64,000 bases of DNA. Origin: Microcyclospora pomicola. Its lineage: Eukaryota > Ascomycota > Dothideomycetes > Capnodiales. Both the position numbers and the translations under genes were made by a program. The DNA lies in the NCBI GenBank assembly GCA_002786065.1, contig NHNY01000012.1, forward strand, positions 124,001 to 188,000, written 5' to 3'. Under the pieces are notes generated by a model. The model did no database searches. It had not been told where the DNA came from and saw only the letters and a program-made list of their open reading frames with translations. Every line of letters begins with the position of its first letter. Position 1 is the first letter of the stretch. This document shows positions 31,571 through 44,332 of this stretch, piece by piece.

Positions 31571-32699
31571 TTGTATCACTATGGCCTCGACTCAACCCTA
31601 CTTCCAAGCGGTGAAGCAATCTTGGACAACCCCGATCGGTAGCACGACAGATGCTTGACCCTGTAAGGACGTGCTGAGTCTAGTCTTGAGGCATGCAAGT
31701 TCTCTCTGGCAGCATCTCGGACACCAGGCCCCTTGTCGTAGGATTCAAAGGTCTCCTGCCAGAGCATTTGCGTAGAGAAACAAGACAATGCTCGGACAGT
31801 GGCGTCTGAGAGGAATGTCATCTGTAGAGTGTTTTCGAGTATGGTAGCTTGCTTCGATACCTTATGTTACTATGGCTTGAGAAGAATGCAGCAATCAGCC
31901 ACTGATCAAATATTGACAAAATCTGTTTCCGACAGCTCACAGATTAAACAGCGTCTCCTTGTATCGGGACATGATCCTGCACGTTATGCTCGGGAGGATA
32001 TCATTTTGACAGGACGCCATCGTTTGAAGCCCCTCGATTGATCATAGTGACTATCTTGGGCAATCGGTACCCAAGTTTGACTTCCCAATCATCACATGCT
32101 ACCTATAGCCGGTCTGCAAGATCTCGCATTCATGAAACCGATGCATGCTGATCCTAGAGCGATGGTCATACCGCAACCCTCGATTGCGCATAGTGATGGT
32201 ACAGTTGCACCAGGCTTCCTCAAGGGTCCACTCTAGAAGAACCCCTCGGCGGAAAGTTGTACGCACGGTCAACCACTGCACGAAGTCACCACATTTTCTG
32301 AACGCACCACACTTAACATATTCAGTGACAATCAGTACCCAGATTCGACATCACATGGTAGCTTCCAAGCTCTCCTGAAACTTTGTCTCTCTAGATTTGC
32401 CAGCGTTGCGAGCTGTAACCCCCACAACCTCGAATCCGAAGTTTAGCAGTACCATGATCACATCATGCTAAGAAACCGCCAACAGCATTGGACGAATACC
32501 TCTGTGGTCAGAGACGATACCTGCAGCAACAACCTCTAGCCACTCATTTCCCGAGATTCCCGATTAGTGTGAGGGAACAGACATCGGTATTGCCTTCGGA
32601 AAACGCTCATATCGAGCTGCGACTTTGCTTCGGCACGGCAGCTTCAATTCCTTGGGAAAATTGTTCTTATAGCGAACAACCACGACAACAACAATCGTC
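31571..32699. other. Intergenic, no supported gene
   Basis: 1.1 kb before kap104. Short frames only, none with a family resemblance. The segment just before 32700 is presumably the kap104 5' UTR and promoter. Confidence 0.5.
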
Positions 32700-35575
32700 A
32701 TGGCGTGGCAGCCTGGGCCTGAGCCGTTGAGTCAGCTTGCTCAATGCTTGCGAGACTCGTTGAGTGGACATGACCAGGCAGTACAGAAGAATGCCGAGCA
32801 GGTGATTTCACTAGCAAGAAATTCAGCGCATGAAACACCTACTGATCACTATGACAGATGCTCAAGCAAGCAAAAACTTCACCAGACATCAACAACTACC
32901 TTGCCTACGTTACCGTGACCCCTACCCCAGCACCAGGGTTCGAGCGGGAAGCATGGCATGCAGCCCGCAGCGCAGCCGCAATCATGCTGAAAAACAATGT
33001 CAAATCATCATACAAGAAACTGCCCGACCCGAGCCAAAACTATATCAAATCTACAGTCCTTGCTGGCCTGCAAGATCCAAACGCACAAATTCGCAACTAT
33101 GTTGGAATCGTCATAACGGAGGTTATCAAGCAGGGTGGTATCTTGGGGTGGCCCGAAGTTCTGCCCGATCTAGCCTCCATGGTGTCAAACAGCTCCGGTC
33201 AAATCTCTGCCGAAGGACAAGACGGTGCCATGAGTGCGCTGTTCAAGATCTGTGAGGACAACAAGCGAGCGCTCGATCAAGAATACCAGACGCAACGACC
33301 ACTTGCTTTTCTACTACCAAAGTTCTTGGAGTTCACTCACAGCCAAAATCCAAAAATAAGATCAAGAGCATTGGCGTCCATCAATGTGTTCTTCAACGAG
33401 CCGATTGCACTTACGGCAAAGGAGAACATCAATGAAATCCTGCCCGTGATCGTACGGTTGACCGCAGATACCAGCGATGATGTGCGAAGAGTAGTTTGCC
33501 GTTCTTTTGCAATGCTCGCTGACGGCATGCCTGCCGTGCTTACTCCACACATTGAGGGCATCGTTGAATATACTTTGTCTCAGCAGAAGGATAGCCAAAA
33601 TGAGGAGCTTGCACTCGATGCGGCCGAATTCTTCTTCGAGGCCAGTGGTGCTGCAAACCTCCGAGGAGCACTAGGACCATATCTCGCCAGAATTGTCCCG
33701 GTACTCTTAGACTGTATGGTCTACAGTGAAGAAGACCAGATGCGCTTAGAAGCCGATGCAGAGGACGATGCAGATGAAGAGGATGAGGCTCAAGACGTAA
33801 AGCCGGAGTTCGCCAAGGCAAAGAACTCTCGGTCCACAGCAGCAGATGCGACAACAGCCAGCGGCACGAAAGAGGCCGCGAATGGTTATGCGTATGCTGA
33901 GGATGATCTTAGCGATGGCGAGATCGAGGAAGACGAAGAAGACATTGACATCGATCCGGAGGATGAGTGGAATCTACGCAAGTGTTCGGCTGCTGCGCTC
34001 GATGCTTTGGCCTCACACTTCGGTTCAGCTGTCTTTGGTGTGACACTACCCTGGCTGGAAGAAAACTTTGCGCACAGCGACTGGCCTAACCGGGAAGCCG
34101 CGGTACTTGCGCTCGGCGCGATTGGTCCTGGCTGTATGGAAGATGTGAAACCGCATCTACCGCAGCTTGTGCCTTTCATGCTAGGCCTACTCAACGATGC
34201 ACAACCGGTTGTCAGACAGATTACGTGCTGGGCATTAAGCCGATATGCAGGCTGGGCATCTCACTTGGATCCCGCAGGTAAACAGCAATACTTCGAGCCT
34301 ATCATGGAGGGTATTCTAAAGAGAATGCTTGACAACAACAAGAAGGTCCAGCAATCGGCAGCATCTGCTTTTGCCACACTTGAGGAGGCTGCCCAAGCCG
34401 AGCTGATACCATACACTGCCATCATCGTAACGCAATTCAAGAAGTGCTTCGAAAAGTACAAGGACAGGAACATGTACATTCTCTATGATTGCGTACAGAC
34501 GCTCGCCGAGTATACGGGACCACGGATGGCAGAGCCTGTGATTGTCAACGAGCTCATGCCGGCGCTCATCGGCCGTTGGGAGAAAGTACAAGATCAATCA
34601 CGAGAGATGTTCCCTTTGCTGGAGTGTCTGGCTTTCATCGCAACCTCGATGGGCCACCAATTCACACCTTTCGCGGAGCCTCTGTTCATGAGATGTATCC
34701 GCATCATCCAACAGAATCTGGAAGACACGATCGGCGCCCCAAACAATGTGTTTGATCAACCGGACAAGGATTTCCTGGTCACTAGCTTGGACCTGCTTAG
34801 TAGCGTAATTCAGTCCCTCGAGCCACGCTTCAGCGCCGAACTTGCGGCGACTGCACAACCCAACATGTTTGAGATGCTCGCCTACTGCATGAAAGACGTC
34901 AACAACGACGTGAAGCAGTCTGCGTATGCACTTCTCGGAGACTGCGCCATCTATATTTTCCCACAGATGCGCACCTACCTCTCCACCATCATTGAGATCC
35001 TGCTGCACCAGCTTGACCTCAGCCAAGCTCAGGAAGATCCCGAAACAGCCTTTCGTGTCATCAACAACGCATGTTGGTCGTGTGGCGAGATCGCCATGCG
35101 CGAGAAAGAAGGCATGGGCCCTTTTGTGGACCGCTTACTCGCCAAACTGGCTGGTATCATGTTCAGCGATGAAGTTCCCGAGTCCTTGAACGAGAACGCC
35201 GCGATCGCGCTCGGCCGTCTAGGTACTGGGTGTCATCAACAGCTCGCCCCACACCTCGCAAAGTTTGCCGTGCCATTCCTGCAGAACATGCGCAAGGTAA
35301 GCTGGACCGACGAAAAAGGGCATGCCTACAAAGGCTTTGCGAACGTGGTGCTCGACAACCCGCAAGCGATGGAGCACTGTCTGCTGGACTTCATGCACGA
35401 GATGGCGAGTGCTCCGGGCCTGTTTTTGACCGGCATGCAGGACGATGGACCACTCTCTGGCTTCGAACGCGTGCTCGCCGTCTACAAAGAGCTCCTTGGT
35501 GATGGCTGGGATGCTTTCATCAACAATCTTCCACCGCCGCAAGCTCAGGCTCTTCGCGAGATCTATGGAGTTTGA
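32700..35575 (+). CDS. kap104: Karyopherin beta-2 / transportin (Kap104)
   Basis: Exons 32700-32801 and 32858-35575 with a 56-bp intron give 939 aa. Kap104 carries RNA-binding proteins with PY-type nuclear signals into the nucleus and is released by Ran-GTP. The protein starts MAWQPGPEPLSQLAQCLRDS and is built of HEAT repeats throughout. At about residues 320-390 it has the long acidic loop (DDLSDGEIEEDEEDIDIDPE) between HEAT repeats that couples Ran binding to cargo release. Directly after comes EWNLRKCSAAALD, the best marker for this subfamily against importin beta-1 or Kap123. The C-terminus (PQAQALREIYGV) is typical. The gene looks intact and length matches the family. Confidence 0.95.
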
Positions 35576-36711
35576 AGCTTTCGCGAATATTAGACCGGCG
35601 AATTCTTATTCACAACATTCACCTCGATTCTAAAAGCATTTGCAACCAGCTAATTGGCGTTTCGGCGTTCTGACTCTTAGATACCTATATAGCTTTGCAA
35701 GACGCATCTGCGCGCCAGCGTTCCTATCCATTTTCAGCATAGCGTTCTTCCAAGCGGGCGGTGGCCATCAGCATAGCTGGTGAGGGCGATGGCATTCTTC
35801 TTCGGAGTGTATGGGGGTGATCAACGTCAGGTTAGGGAGGGGATGAGCATGGACAAGGTCAACGATTGACCGCATGATACGTTGATGAGTATGATCACGC
35901 CGCAAGAACAAGCTCCATCCAGATGTAGCATACATAGTTTATGTAGATATCTAGACACGATATGGCGCTCGTTCGGCCCACGAGTGACCAGCGATTTGCA
36001 GCAAGCTTCTCTGTTCCCGACTCAATGGTCAGGGCAGCATTGATCACGATCTTCAATGCCAGCCAAGGCTATCTACCTTGATGATGACCATGATGAAGAC
36101 ATGCTCTATTCTCTTCTTAACGACTCAAGCGCCCGCAGATCACTCAAGCAACACCTGAAACACAGCCATGTATCATGTCGCTTTGAGTTCGAGCCCAACA
36201 CAGGTCACATCTATTTTGGAGGCCGATAACTCAATTTACAGTATGCCCCATGGGAAGCACGTGCCTTTCCTCGATCCTCGTGGAGCAAAACGACGATGTG
36301 GCGCATGGCGCTTGTTGCATGTGCAGCCGCGCAGCCGTCGACCAACAGGTGACGAAGACTACTACGACTGCCTTACCACCTCACATACACCCTCGCCATC
36401 TTCCACTCGAGTCCCTCGTCGACGACAACACAACCTCCATCGCAACTTTTATTGCAACGCCGCCTCCTCACGAATTACGACCTCACTCTCACCGTACCGC
36501 TGGCGGCATCTCTGGGAGCCGGAGATACTGTGCAGCACCGTAGATGCGCATAGCGACACGGCTTGGCGTCGCTGCTTCGTCTCGTCTCTACACTCCACGC
36601 CGCAACGTCCTAAGCATCCAGAAGTACGCACACTGCCCACTCGGACTGCACAGCTGGCTGTGATACTGGCTGGAGCGAATAGCGATCCACACGTACATCT
36701 TGCCTGCCTCG
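35576..36711. other. Intergenic with a long open frame overlapping the next start
   Basis: The plus strand has an ATG-started frame 36168-36740 (190 codons) that ends 29 bp after the SPRY-gene start in a different frame. Its Arg/Ser/Thr-rich translation looks compositional. It might act as an upstream ORF if the 5' UTR is long. Otherwise no gene seen. Confidence 0.4.
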
Positions 36712-38397
36712 ATGGCGGCGCCGGCTCAGCGCCCTCATGACGACTCTCTCTTTCCTACCCTTCGAACCTCCTACATACCCGCACACACCATCGTGACAGA
36801 GTCAGAGCATACCTCAGCATATTCGGCAGTGGCCACAAGCCTTCATTGGGGAGTTCGTGGCGGCGACGGCGCATCGCAGCCTTCCACCATGGGCCTAGAT
36901 CTGGGCTCGACAGGGAAGGGGATTCTGATAGGGATGTTGTCGGCCTTTGGTTCAGCCGCACTGGTCGCTCTGGTGGTCGGGATCGTGTACTTCTTCCGCT
37001 ACACAACTCGGGGCCGTATATTCCTGGATCGCATAGGGAGACCGGGAGAATTCGACGACGAGCAGCAATTCTTGCGGGAGGAGGACGATGCATTGGCTGA
37101 GATGGACGATCTACAACGGGCGGAGTATCACAGAGCAAAAGGTATGTTGTGTGAATCATGACGATTCTATTCGCGGGTCGACGTTGTTTTGCTAATGCAT
37201 GGCGTAGCGTTTGTACAAGCGAACCCACCCGAGTCGATCCAGACCGATATCTCATTATCACAATTCTTAGCCATACAAGAAAAGGGCGTATCCGCGTGGG
37301 AATTCGAGCCGGAGCTGGAAATTGCGAACTGCTTCGTTGAAGGCCGGACCGAGATTGAGTTCTTCGACTCGGAGTGTAGCGTACAGAGCAATCTGCCAAT
37401 ACCCAAGCAGAACGAGGTGTACTACTGGGAAGCCAAACTATACGACAAACCCGAGTCGACCATGGTGAGTATCGGCGTCACCACCAAGCCATATCCACTT
37501 TTCCGACTTCCTGGCCACCATCGGTATTCAATAGCATACAACTCGAACGGCAGCCGTCGGATGAATCAACCTTTCTCGGGCACGAATTACGCCCCTCCAT
37601 ACCATCAGGGAGACGTGATCGGTGTAGGCTACCGCCCGCGGACTGGTACTGTCTTCTTCACTCGTAACGGCAAGAAACTGGAAGACGTGGCGCATGGTTT
37701 CAAGTCGCAGAACTTCTTTCCCACGGTCGGCGCAAATGGTCCTTGTAACGTGCATGTCAACTTTGGGCAGATGGGATTCGTGTTCATCGAAGCCAATGTC
37801 AAAAAATGGGGACTTGCACCCATGACGGGCAGTCTTGCGCCGCCACCTCCCTACGGCAGCGAGGCAGGCAGCATCCTCCTCGAAGGCGGACGTGAGGGTA
37901 TTCTCGAGGGACAAGGCTGGATGCCTGGCCACCGTAGCACAGAATCGGCGAGATTAAGATTACAGGGACGACCAGCACGAAGTCCAGGGCCTGAGCGCTC
38001 ACCCACCGACATATCGCTGGCACAACTCAACCTCATGGACCTACAAGATGAAGATGATGCGGGAGAGGGTACGAGTGACCGCCATCCATCTCACCACCAA
38101 GAACAATTCCAGCACGATGTGGCCTTCAATCCGGGGCTGCCCCTCGAGCCTGCCGACCACCCGCCGCCAGACTACGAAAGTCCTGACGACGACGAAGGCC
38201 GACATGTAGCTGATGAACAAGACGACGATGACAACGTTACCACCACTTCCAGCACACCGCGCGCAAGCAGTCAGCCACAAGATCGTCAACCACTTCTGCC
38301 CCGCTCGAGCCCGCCGATTCCGACTTACGAGGCGGCAACCGGCGATATTGTGGCCGGGCGAGGCAGGCGGTCAACGAGGGATCGCAGAGAATCATGA
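36712..38397 (+). CDS. SSH4: SPRY-domain Rsp5 adaptor (Ssh4/Ear1 type)
   Basis: Exons 36712-37141 and 37208-38397 (66-bp intron with branch GCTAAT) give 539 aa. Ssh4/Ear1 proteins are endosome/vacuole membrane adaptors that bring the Nedd4-family ligase Rsp5 to membrane cargo for multivesicular-body sorting. Seen: a short lumenal N-terminus, one membrane helix at about 70-95 (GILIGMLSAFGSAALVALVVG) and a linker. A SPRY domain spans about 180-335 (YYWEAKLYDKPE, VSIGVTTKPYPLFRLPG, DVIGVGYRP, VFFTRNGKKL). A Pro-rich tail contains PPxY motifs PPPY and PPDY, the docking sites for Rsp5 WW domains. The domain order equals that of yeast Ssh4. The start codon is the first ATG in frame. Confidence 0.93.
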
Positions 38398-39221
38398 CCG
38401 GAATGTCCTATTGTGCGGAGTCTGAGCGTTTAGTAGCCACGAAAACAACTTCCACTATGTGATATGCTCTTCACCAGAATTAAGTCTTATTGCAATGGCC
38501 GCTGTGTTGACGAAGGTGTGTAAGTAGATACAGTGTCGTGCGAGCCGATCCACATCCTTCATTCGTACGCCTAAACAGTGTAACAGGGATCAAGCAGGAT
38601 CGTTAATATACAAGCGCCACTTCATTCGTCCCCTAGATTCCGAAAGTAGTTGTCCATGAGCCATCGTCCAATGTGAGGCAACTGCGCATCACAGTGAAGT
38701 AACAAAAAGTGAGGAGTGAGCAGGCATGGAGGGAATGCACATGATGAGATATCGAGATGATGATCGTGGTGGACAGCCTGGAAATCTGGTCGGAATATTT
38801 GGAATTATTCGAGATTCGTCATGCGCGCCGTTAAGAGCCTTTTGGTTGAATGAAGGAGATCAGGCGTTCTTGGTAAGGACATGGTGGGAGAAGATTATGT
38901 GAGTCACCACCACAAGTACTTCGAGTGAATGAGAGTGGCACTGAATATCCTCGCCCAGTGAGTTTGGTCTCGATGATGTCTGAGCTGACTGGCCATTTCC
39001 TACTCACCAGCCTCCTGTTTTTACCTCTCTTACTGGTTCTTTGGATACACCTTTTGCAGAATATCTTCCCCCCTTGGAATAACCTTGTCTCTTCCACACC
39101 CATTCAGAAAAGAGCAGTATACAAGGGATGACCTTAGCAGACCTGATCACCAAACACTGCTTGACTGTGCTCCAGATAGTACTGCCAGACGTGCAACCTC
39201 GACGACCGTCTCGACCAAGTC
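38398..39221. other. Intergenic, no supported gene
   Basis: 3' flank of the Ssh4-like gene and promoter of the F-box-like pair. Short frames only; nothing further seen. Confidence 0.5.
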
Positions 39222-40303
39222 ATGGATAAGCAAAGCGGGACCAATCCTCTTCAGTCTACGTCAAAGATGATGCAGCAGAGAAAAGATCATGGGTCTAATG
39301 CTCAGAAAACAAAGGTATGGTATCTGCAGTCCAACAGCTCGGCAACGATGGCAAGGCTGATCTTCCTGCTAGTGCATAGCATTCGCCCCCAAGGCGTTTC
39401 GCACGTTTCTGGTACAGGATAACAGGTCCTTCAAGGCTATCCCAGTATGTATACCAATGCTTGTTCACCGCAGAAAGAAGTGCTAACTCGGCATAGATTC
39501 TCATCAACACGGGGCTGCACGCCGGGCAAACTCTCTTCATGCGCGATCCACAAGGAACTGAATCACTCAACCTACGCCAGCTACCTGTCGAGATCCGCGT
39601 CATGATCCTCAAGATGGCTTTGGACCGTGGAAGACATTACAGTCTCAAAATGCTCTATACTGCCGCCAATGGTGACCGCGTAGTGCAGACTTCGTTCCAT
39701 GACCATTCGAATCACAGTCACCTCAAGTTGAACAGCAAACACCGATGGCGTGGTATGCCACCAAGCTCATCTGCTCTCCTGCGGGTCAGCAAGGACATGC
39801 TAGCTGAGGCACTCCCCATTGTGTACGGCGACAATACCTTCTGTTTCGCGGACATTCGTGTCTTTGAATTATTCATCCGCAGCATCGGTGGGATGCGTGT
39901 TCATCTGAAGCATATCTGCTTGGTCCACCTATTCAGAGCAACTCGAGGCTTGGCAAAGCCGCTGGAACGTCTTGATACGCTTGGAGACCTACGCTCGCTC
40001 ACTTTCAGACTCGGGGCAGCAGTACACGACAAGGAAGTGATCATCAAGATCTTCGCCTGGCTGCTGAAACCCCTCCACCAATCCAGGCGGGTGAGTGGGC
40101 GTATCAACGACGTGCTTGAAATCATACAGGTCCAGGGGCCGAATTGCCATTACGAAGAAGGGATCGATCTTCGGTCAGACAAGGACAAAGCTATAGAGAC
40201 TCGCAAGATCGAGGCTATTGTGCCCCAGATTCGTGCAGGGGTTGCAAAGGCACTGAAGATCAAAGGTTACGAGAAAAAGCTTCTTGTGATAGAGGATGAT
40301 TAG
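39222..40303 (+). CDS. F-box-like protein, tandem paralogue 1
   Basis: Best model has three exons: 39222-39314, 39373-39444 and 39497-40303 (323 aa), all junctions in phase 0. Intron 2 is a textbook 52-bp intron (GTATGT, CTAAC, CATAG); intron 1 (GTATGG...TGCTAG) is weaker. Exon 3 has the degenerate F-box-like opening LNLRQLPVEIRVMILKMAL. It is followed by LLRVSKDMLAEALPIVYGDNTF and a helical C-terminus, a layout common in large Dothideomycete families of unknown function. The gene 600 bp downstream has the same exon plan, including a 72-bp second exon, which supports the model. Role as a ubiquitin-ligase receptor is only possible; no substrate domain is seen. Confidence 0.68.
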
Positions 40304-40907
40304 GCGATGGGAGCAGGGGCTGAAGGAATGGAGGTTTACGGTCAGACTTGGGGAGTTGGGACAGTCATTGGCTGATGTGGACAGTGGTCCCCTCCACGAT
40401 CCCTGCCCCAGAATATGTACTCCGATTATCATCAGTGGCTCCATAACATAGCAGCATATTCATATGAAGAATCTTGCTTAGTAACTATACTTTCCATTCC
40501 AATGATTGTGGTACCATAAGTCACTTGACAAATTTGCGAGGCAAACGTTAAAAGTGGATAGAGTCGTTCGGTCACTTCTCAGGGAACATTTCCTTATGAA
40601 GAACAGGCGCCAGAGTGAAATGTTACTCAACCTGCCTGAGAAAAGCATAGTCTTAGGAAGTCTACTTCAGTGTTTCGCTTTCACATGTCTCAGACTTCGA
40701 TAGTTCGTCCTATTGGTCGGGCTTCACTTGGATCCGTTCGTGTATGTTTTTGATTTGACCGTCAACAATTCTCACCGTCTAGGTTGACTTCCATCCATGA
40801 CTACAACATCACCTTCTCTTGCTATTTACACAACCTCCAGCGATCTCCATCTCCATACCGGACCGTAACAGCTCCCTTCACAGATCGCACCTCATTAGTC
40901 CATCGTA
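40304..40907. other. Spacer between tandem paralogues
   Basis: 3' flank of paralogue 1 and promoter of paralogue 2. No gene seen. Confidence 0.5.
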
Positions 40908-41962
40908 ATGGCGTTCGACCGACCACTTGCGGTGAAATGGAAGACGACGACGAAAGTTGAAGGCTATGACAGAATTGCTGGGTTTCCAAAAGTACGGTTG
41001 AAATATAGACAGTTTCTAGGAAATATGGTTGACCGTTTTCCTGCAGGTAAATAAGAGCAATCAGATGCTTGAGCACACCTTCCGAGCTCAGTGCCACAAA
41101 GATTTTAAGATGATAGAGGTAAGGAATCCTACTTTCGGTCGCCACAATACTGACTGGAGTATCACAGACTACGATTCCAGACGGCTCTCTCAAAGGTCAC
41201 AGAGTTCTTATCGCGACTCCCATCACACGGCTTCCTTTTCGGTTCGTTGATCTGCCGACGGAGCTCCGCGCTGCCATCCTCAGGCTGCTGCTGGAGCAAA
41301 ACGAAGTTTTCATGATCAGGGCGCATAAGCCTAGACTGGCACATGGGCGCAATCGCGCTGTCCAGACCACTTTCCCAACATGCAAAACTCACGTCGTGCG
41401 CCGCAATGCCACCTTTGACGAAAAGAACGACAAATGGATCGACATGGAACCCAGCTCGTTTGCCATTCTCCAAGTCAGCAAGTCACTACGGGCACAAGCA
41501 GCTTCGATAGCGTATGGCAGAAATACTTTCGCTTTCTCGAGCATCCAGGGATTCGACATGTTTCTCGAGGGTATCGGGAGCATGCGTAGGTACCTAAGGT
41601 ATATCAGCTTCGCCATGTTCCACAACGTCATATCTCACGCCCTGACGCATACCGTCAAAAGGCACAAAGATGATTTGCTCATCCGGACCATAGAAATCAG
41701 CCAGGGCATAGCTTGCAAGGATACAGACTACGTGATATACATCTGTTCCAGTCTATTCCGACGAACGTACGACCATCTGACGAAGACGGGGAGGTCGTTC
41801 AGCATCAGAAAGGCAATCAAAGTGCAGGGAACCGCCGAATGTGTCATGTACGGGTGTAAATATGCGGAGCATGCCATGCTGAGGAACGGCGTTGGTTGCA
41901 AGGCGGCCGTCGAGAGAATTCGTCGAGGGTTGTCGAATGCGCTCGAGAAACCTCAAAAGTAG
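40908..41962 (+). CDS. F-box-like protein, tandem paralogue 2
   Basis: Three exons, 40908-40991, 41047-41118 and 41168-41962, all in phase 0, give 316 aa; introns are 55 and 49 bp. The F-box-like opening is FRFVDLPTELRAAILRLLLE, followed by AILQVSKSLRAQAASIAYGRNTF and FDMFLEGIGSMRRYLRYI. These match paralogue 1 block by block (LLRVSKDMLAEALPIVYGDNTF; FELFIRSIGGMRVHLKHI). Exon 2 is 72 bp in both genes and ends at the same point (FKAIP versus FKMIE). The pair is therefore an old tandem duplication, well diverged in sequence. Function unknown; the family has no assigned role. Confidence 0.72.
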
Positions 41963-42985
41963 AAAGTCGGGGCCTAGTGAGGTTCTTGGCCCCAGAAAGC
42001 AAGACACGATCTATTGTTGTAGTCCAGGCAGTGTGCTCTGGGCAGAAAGAGGCCAGACTGAGCTACTGCTCCTTAAGGCTTCTGCGTATGCACACACACA
42101 CATACACACAGTGAGAAACACAAAATGGGTGAAAGCATGGCAGTACTCTCATCTCATTTCATGCCTTGCAGTCTGTGATACCACAGTTCTGCAAGATCCA
42201 CTTGCAGAATGGCTTGATCAATACAGCATTGCTCCCAGGGCATGAAGTGTCGTTAGAAGCAAGCACCAAACCATGCCAAGATGGGAATTTTGCTTACTAA
42301 TCAAATCTGATTGTGCTCCCTCCATGTTTGCATTTCCCGCCGTGATCATGGCTCTCTGAATCATCGCAACTTAGTATCCAGCTTGATGAGAAGCCAGTTC
42401 AGGATGTGATATATCATGATGGTCTGCCTGTAGGGTGGAGTTCAGCCAATGCCTTCTGCTGACCCATTGCGTTACAGTCGGTCAACCGGCAGCAACAGCA
42501 GAGGTCCATGACATTCACTCTAGCGGCTCCTGGATCTAATACCTATAGCACGGACCTAGTCGCTCGAACAATTGGAACCAATCCAGATGCGTTATACGAG
42601 AATCAAGACATCCCACGCCTGCGGACTGTTCTTTTCCTCTAGTCACTGTGAGTACGAGCGCCTGCTCCAATGCAGCGCGGTCTAGACTGCTTTCGTTTGT
42701 CCTCAGACTTGCCAATTTTCTATATTTGCTCTTACTTTCCCTAAGGTACACCATTCTTACCAGCACTACTCCCATTGCTAAATCTACAAACACGCCCAAA
42801 CCCACTCGAGCTTCTACACTTTCAGCAATCGAGCAGTCTTACGAGCACGTTCACCACATCTTACTTTTGATTCTCCCCGCCTTTGCGGCTGATTCGGCAC
42901 CTTCGGATCCTTCTTCTTTCCGGGCGCCACGCTTTGCAATAGCTCAGATTGCATCCACTGTCAATCAAAGACCAAACCATCCATC
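41963..42985. other. Intergenic, no supported gene
   Basis: Contains a short CA microsatellite at 42091-42110. A minus frame at 42536-42805 has no domain. Nothing further seen. Confidence 0.5.
42091..42110 (+). repeat. (CA)n microsatellite
   Basis: Twenty bases of CA dinucleotide with a single T for C change (ten units). Confidence 0.85.
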
Positions 42986-43423
42986 ATGTCGCCCTTTTTC
43001 AACGCTGTTGAGCACCACCGTGAACGTTCTCTCAGTCAACCATTCACTTGGGCCAGTAATCATGAAGTGATCAGAGACTCCCAGGTTTTGAGCACACGAA
43101 TCGAACAATGTCCGCCACTGGCGAACGCCTCGATCCCCGCTGCCAGTACGCGAGAAGCAGACGTAGATCTGCATCCAGCCTCTGCGCCAGGAAATGACAG
43201 CCTCGTGGAGGCGAGCACCGTCCCGGCCGGTCATCTAGCCGCGGGCGCCCAGGCAATCAGCCGAGATCGTATCAGTGGCGAAATATCACCGAACCGTCCA
43301 AACGATGGACAAAGATGTGGCTCAGGAGAGCAGGTGGTACATGACCGGGAGACCAGACTCAGCTTAGACCAGACCCAAGGCCAGGATTTTCATTCACGCA
43401 ACACAGACAGTGCTGCGGTGTGA
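42986..43423 (+). CDS. Small hypothetical protein, doubtful
   Basis: A 145-aa frame from an ATG in a good fungal context (CCATCATG). The upstream sequence is pyrimidine- and AAC-rich, like fungal 5' leaders. The translation (MSPFFNAVEHHRERS to RNTDSAAV) is hydrophilic and low in hydrophobic runs, probably disordered, with no domain that I recognise. It could be a lineage-specific gene or chance. No splice sites are needed. Kept at low confidence because the frame is only moderately long and the GC content alone could leave it open. Confidence 0.33.
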   Translation: MSPFFNAVEHHRERSLSQPFTWASNHEVIRDSQVLSTRIEQCPPLANASIPAASTREADVDLHPASAPGNDSLVEASTVPAGHLAAGAQAISRDRISGEISPNRPNDGQRCGSGEQVVHDRETRLSLDQTQGQDFHSRNTDSAAV

Positions 43424-44332
43424 GACCTACGATGGTGGCATGACGACCGGATGATGAGTGCCAAAGTTCGACTTTGTCCCAGCCGCTGGTGCTTGGTGAC
43501 CAGTAAGCTGTCGCCCTCCAATGCTTGAGGCACCATGTCGTTCGACCAATGCGTCTGATGCCTTTTGAGGCCATCTTCATCCTTCTCGGCAGAGCACTAC
43601 GTCCGTGTGAGGTCAAAAGCTTTGGATTTTGGTAGGTAAGTTATGTCTGTACAGTGCATGTAGACAGGACTGACGGCATTTTGAACGACAGTAGAGAACG
43701 TGATCGCCGAAATCATTACAACGATTGGCAACGGCATATATATGAGAAACGCATTCACCTTTGAGAGCATCACGACAGCTGTTTGTTGATCGCTTTGGTC
43801 CTTGTCGATCGTTTTTGTACATTATCCTTTGGGTATTTCTGTACGATCAAGCACACCGACGGGACATCGATCGTGTACGTCATGAGCCAGAAGCCGCGAC
43901 AGCGAGCACTCTCCCCTTTCCTGTCCTCCATGCTTCTTGGCAATCTCATTTATGCACAAGACTGCCATGGAGTGTCCATCTCCCACACCGGGACAACTCG
44001 TTCGACACGTATGTATGCATGTCCGCAAATCAAATGCTGCACTCATGATGATCGACATCACGTGCCGTTAGTGTGGCGTCCCCGCATTCGTGGCTGAGTT
44101 AGCGAGCGATAAGACGCGATAGTGTGGACTTGTCAGCTGCCTAAGTCCGACCTGTCCCTAAGTTGCAGCCTGCCGACTTGCTATTAACTTGTTCCTGTCC
44201 GCAGCCTCAACTCGCTTCCACTTCGGTCTCGTGCCTTGTTCGATCACCTGATTCTGTATACTGACTTCTGTCGTTCTTACGAGAACCGTCCGAGGTACCC
44301 AGATCGTTGCGAACGATCGTCGAGTTCACAAG
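43424..44332. other. Intergenic, no supported gene
   Basis: Promoter of the tandem-UIM gene lies at its right end. Short frames only; nothing further seen. Confidence 0.5.

Noticed and set aside
42648-43070. 140-codon plus frame before the small hypothetical gene
   Set aside because: Begins at a GTG that is part of a GTGAGT motif; no ATG and no domain.
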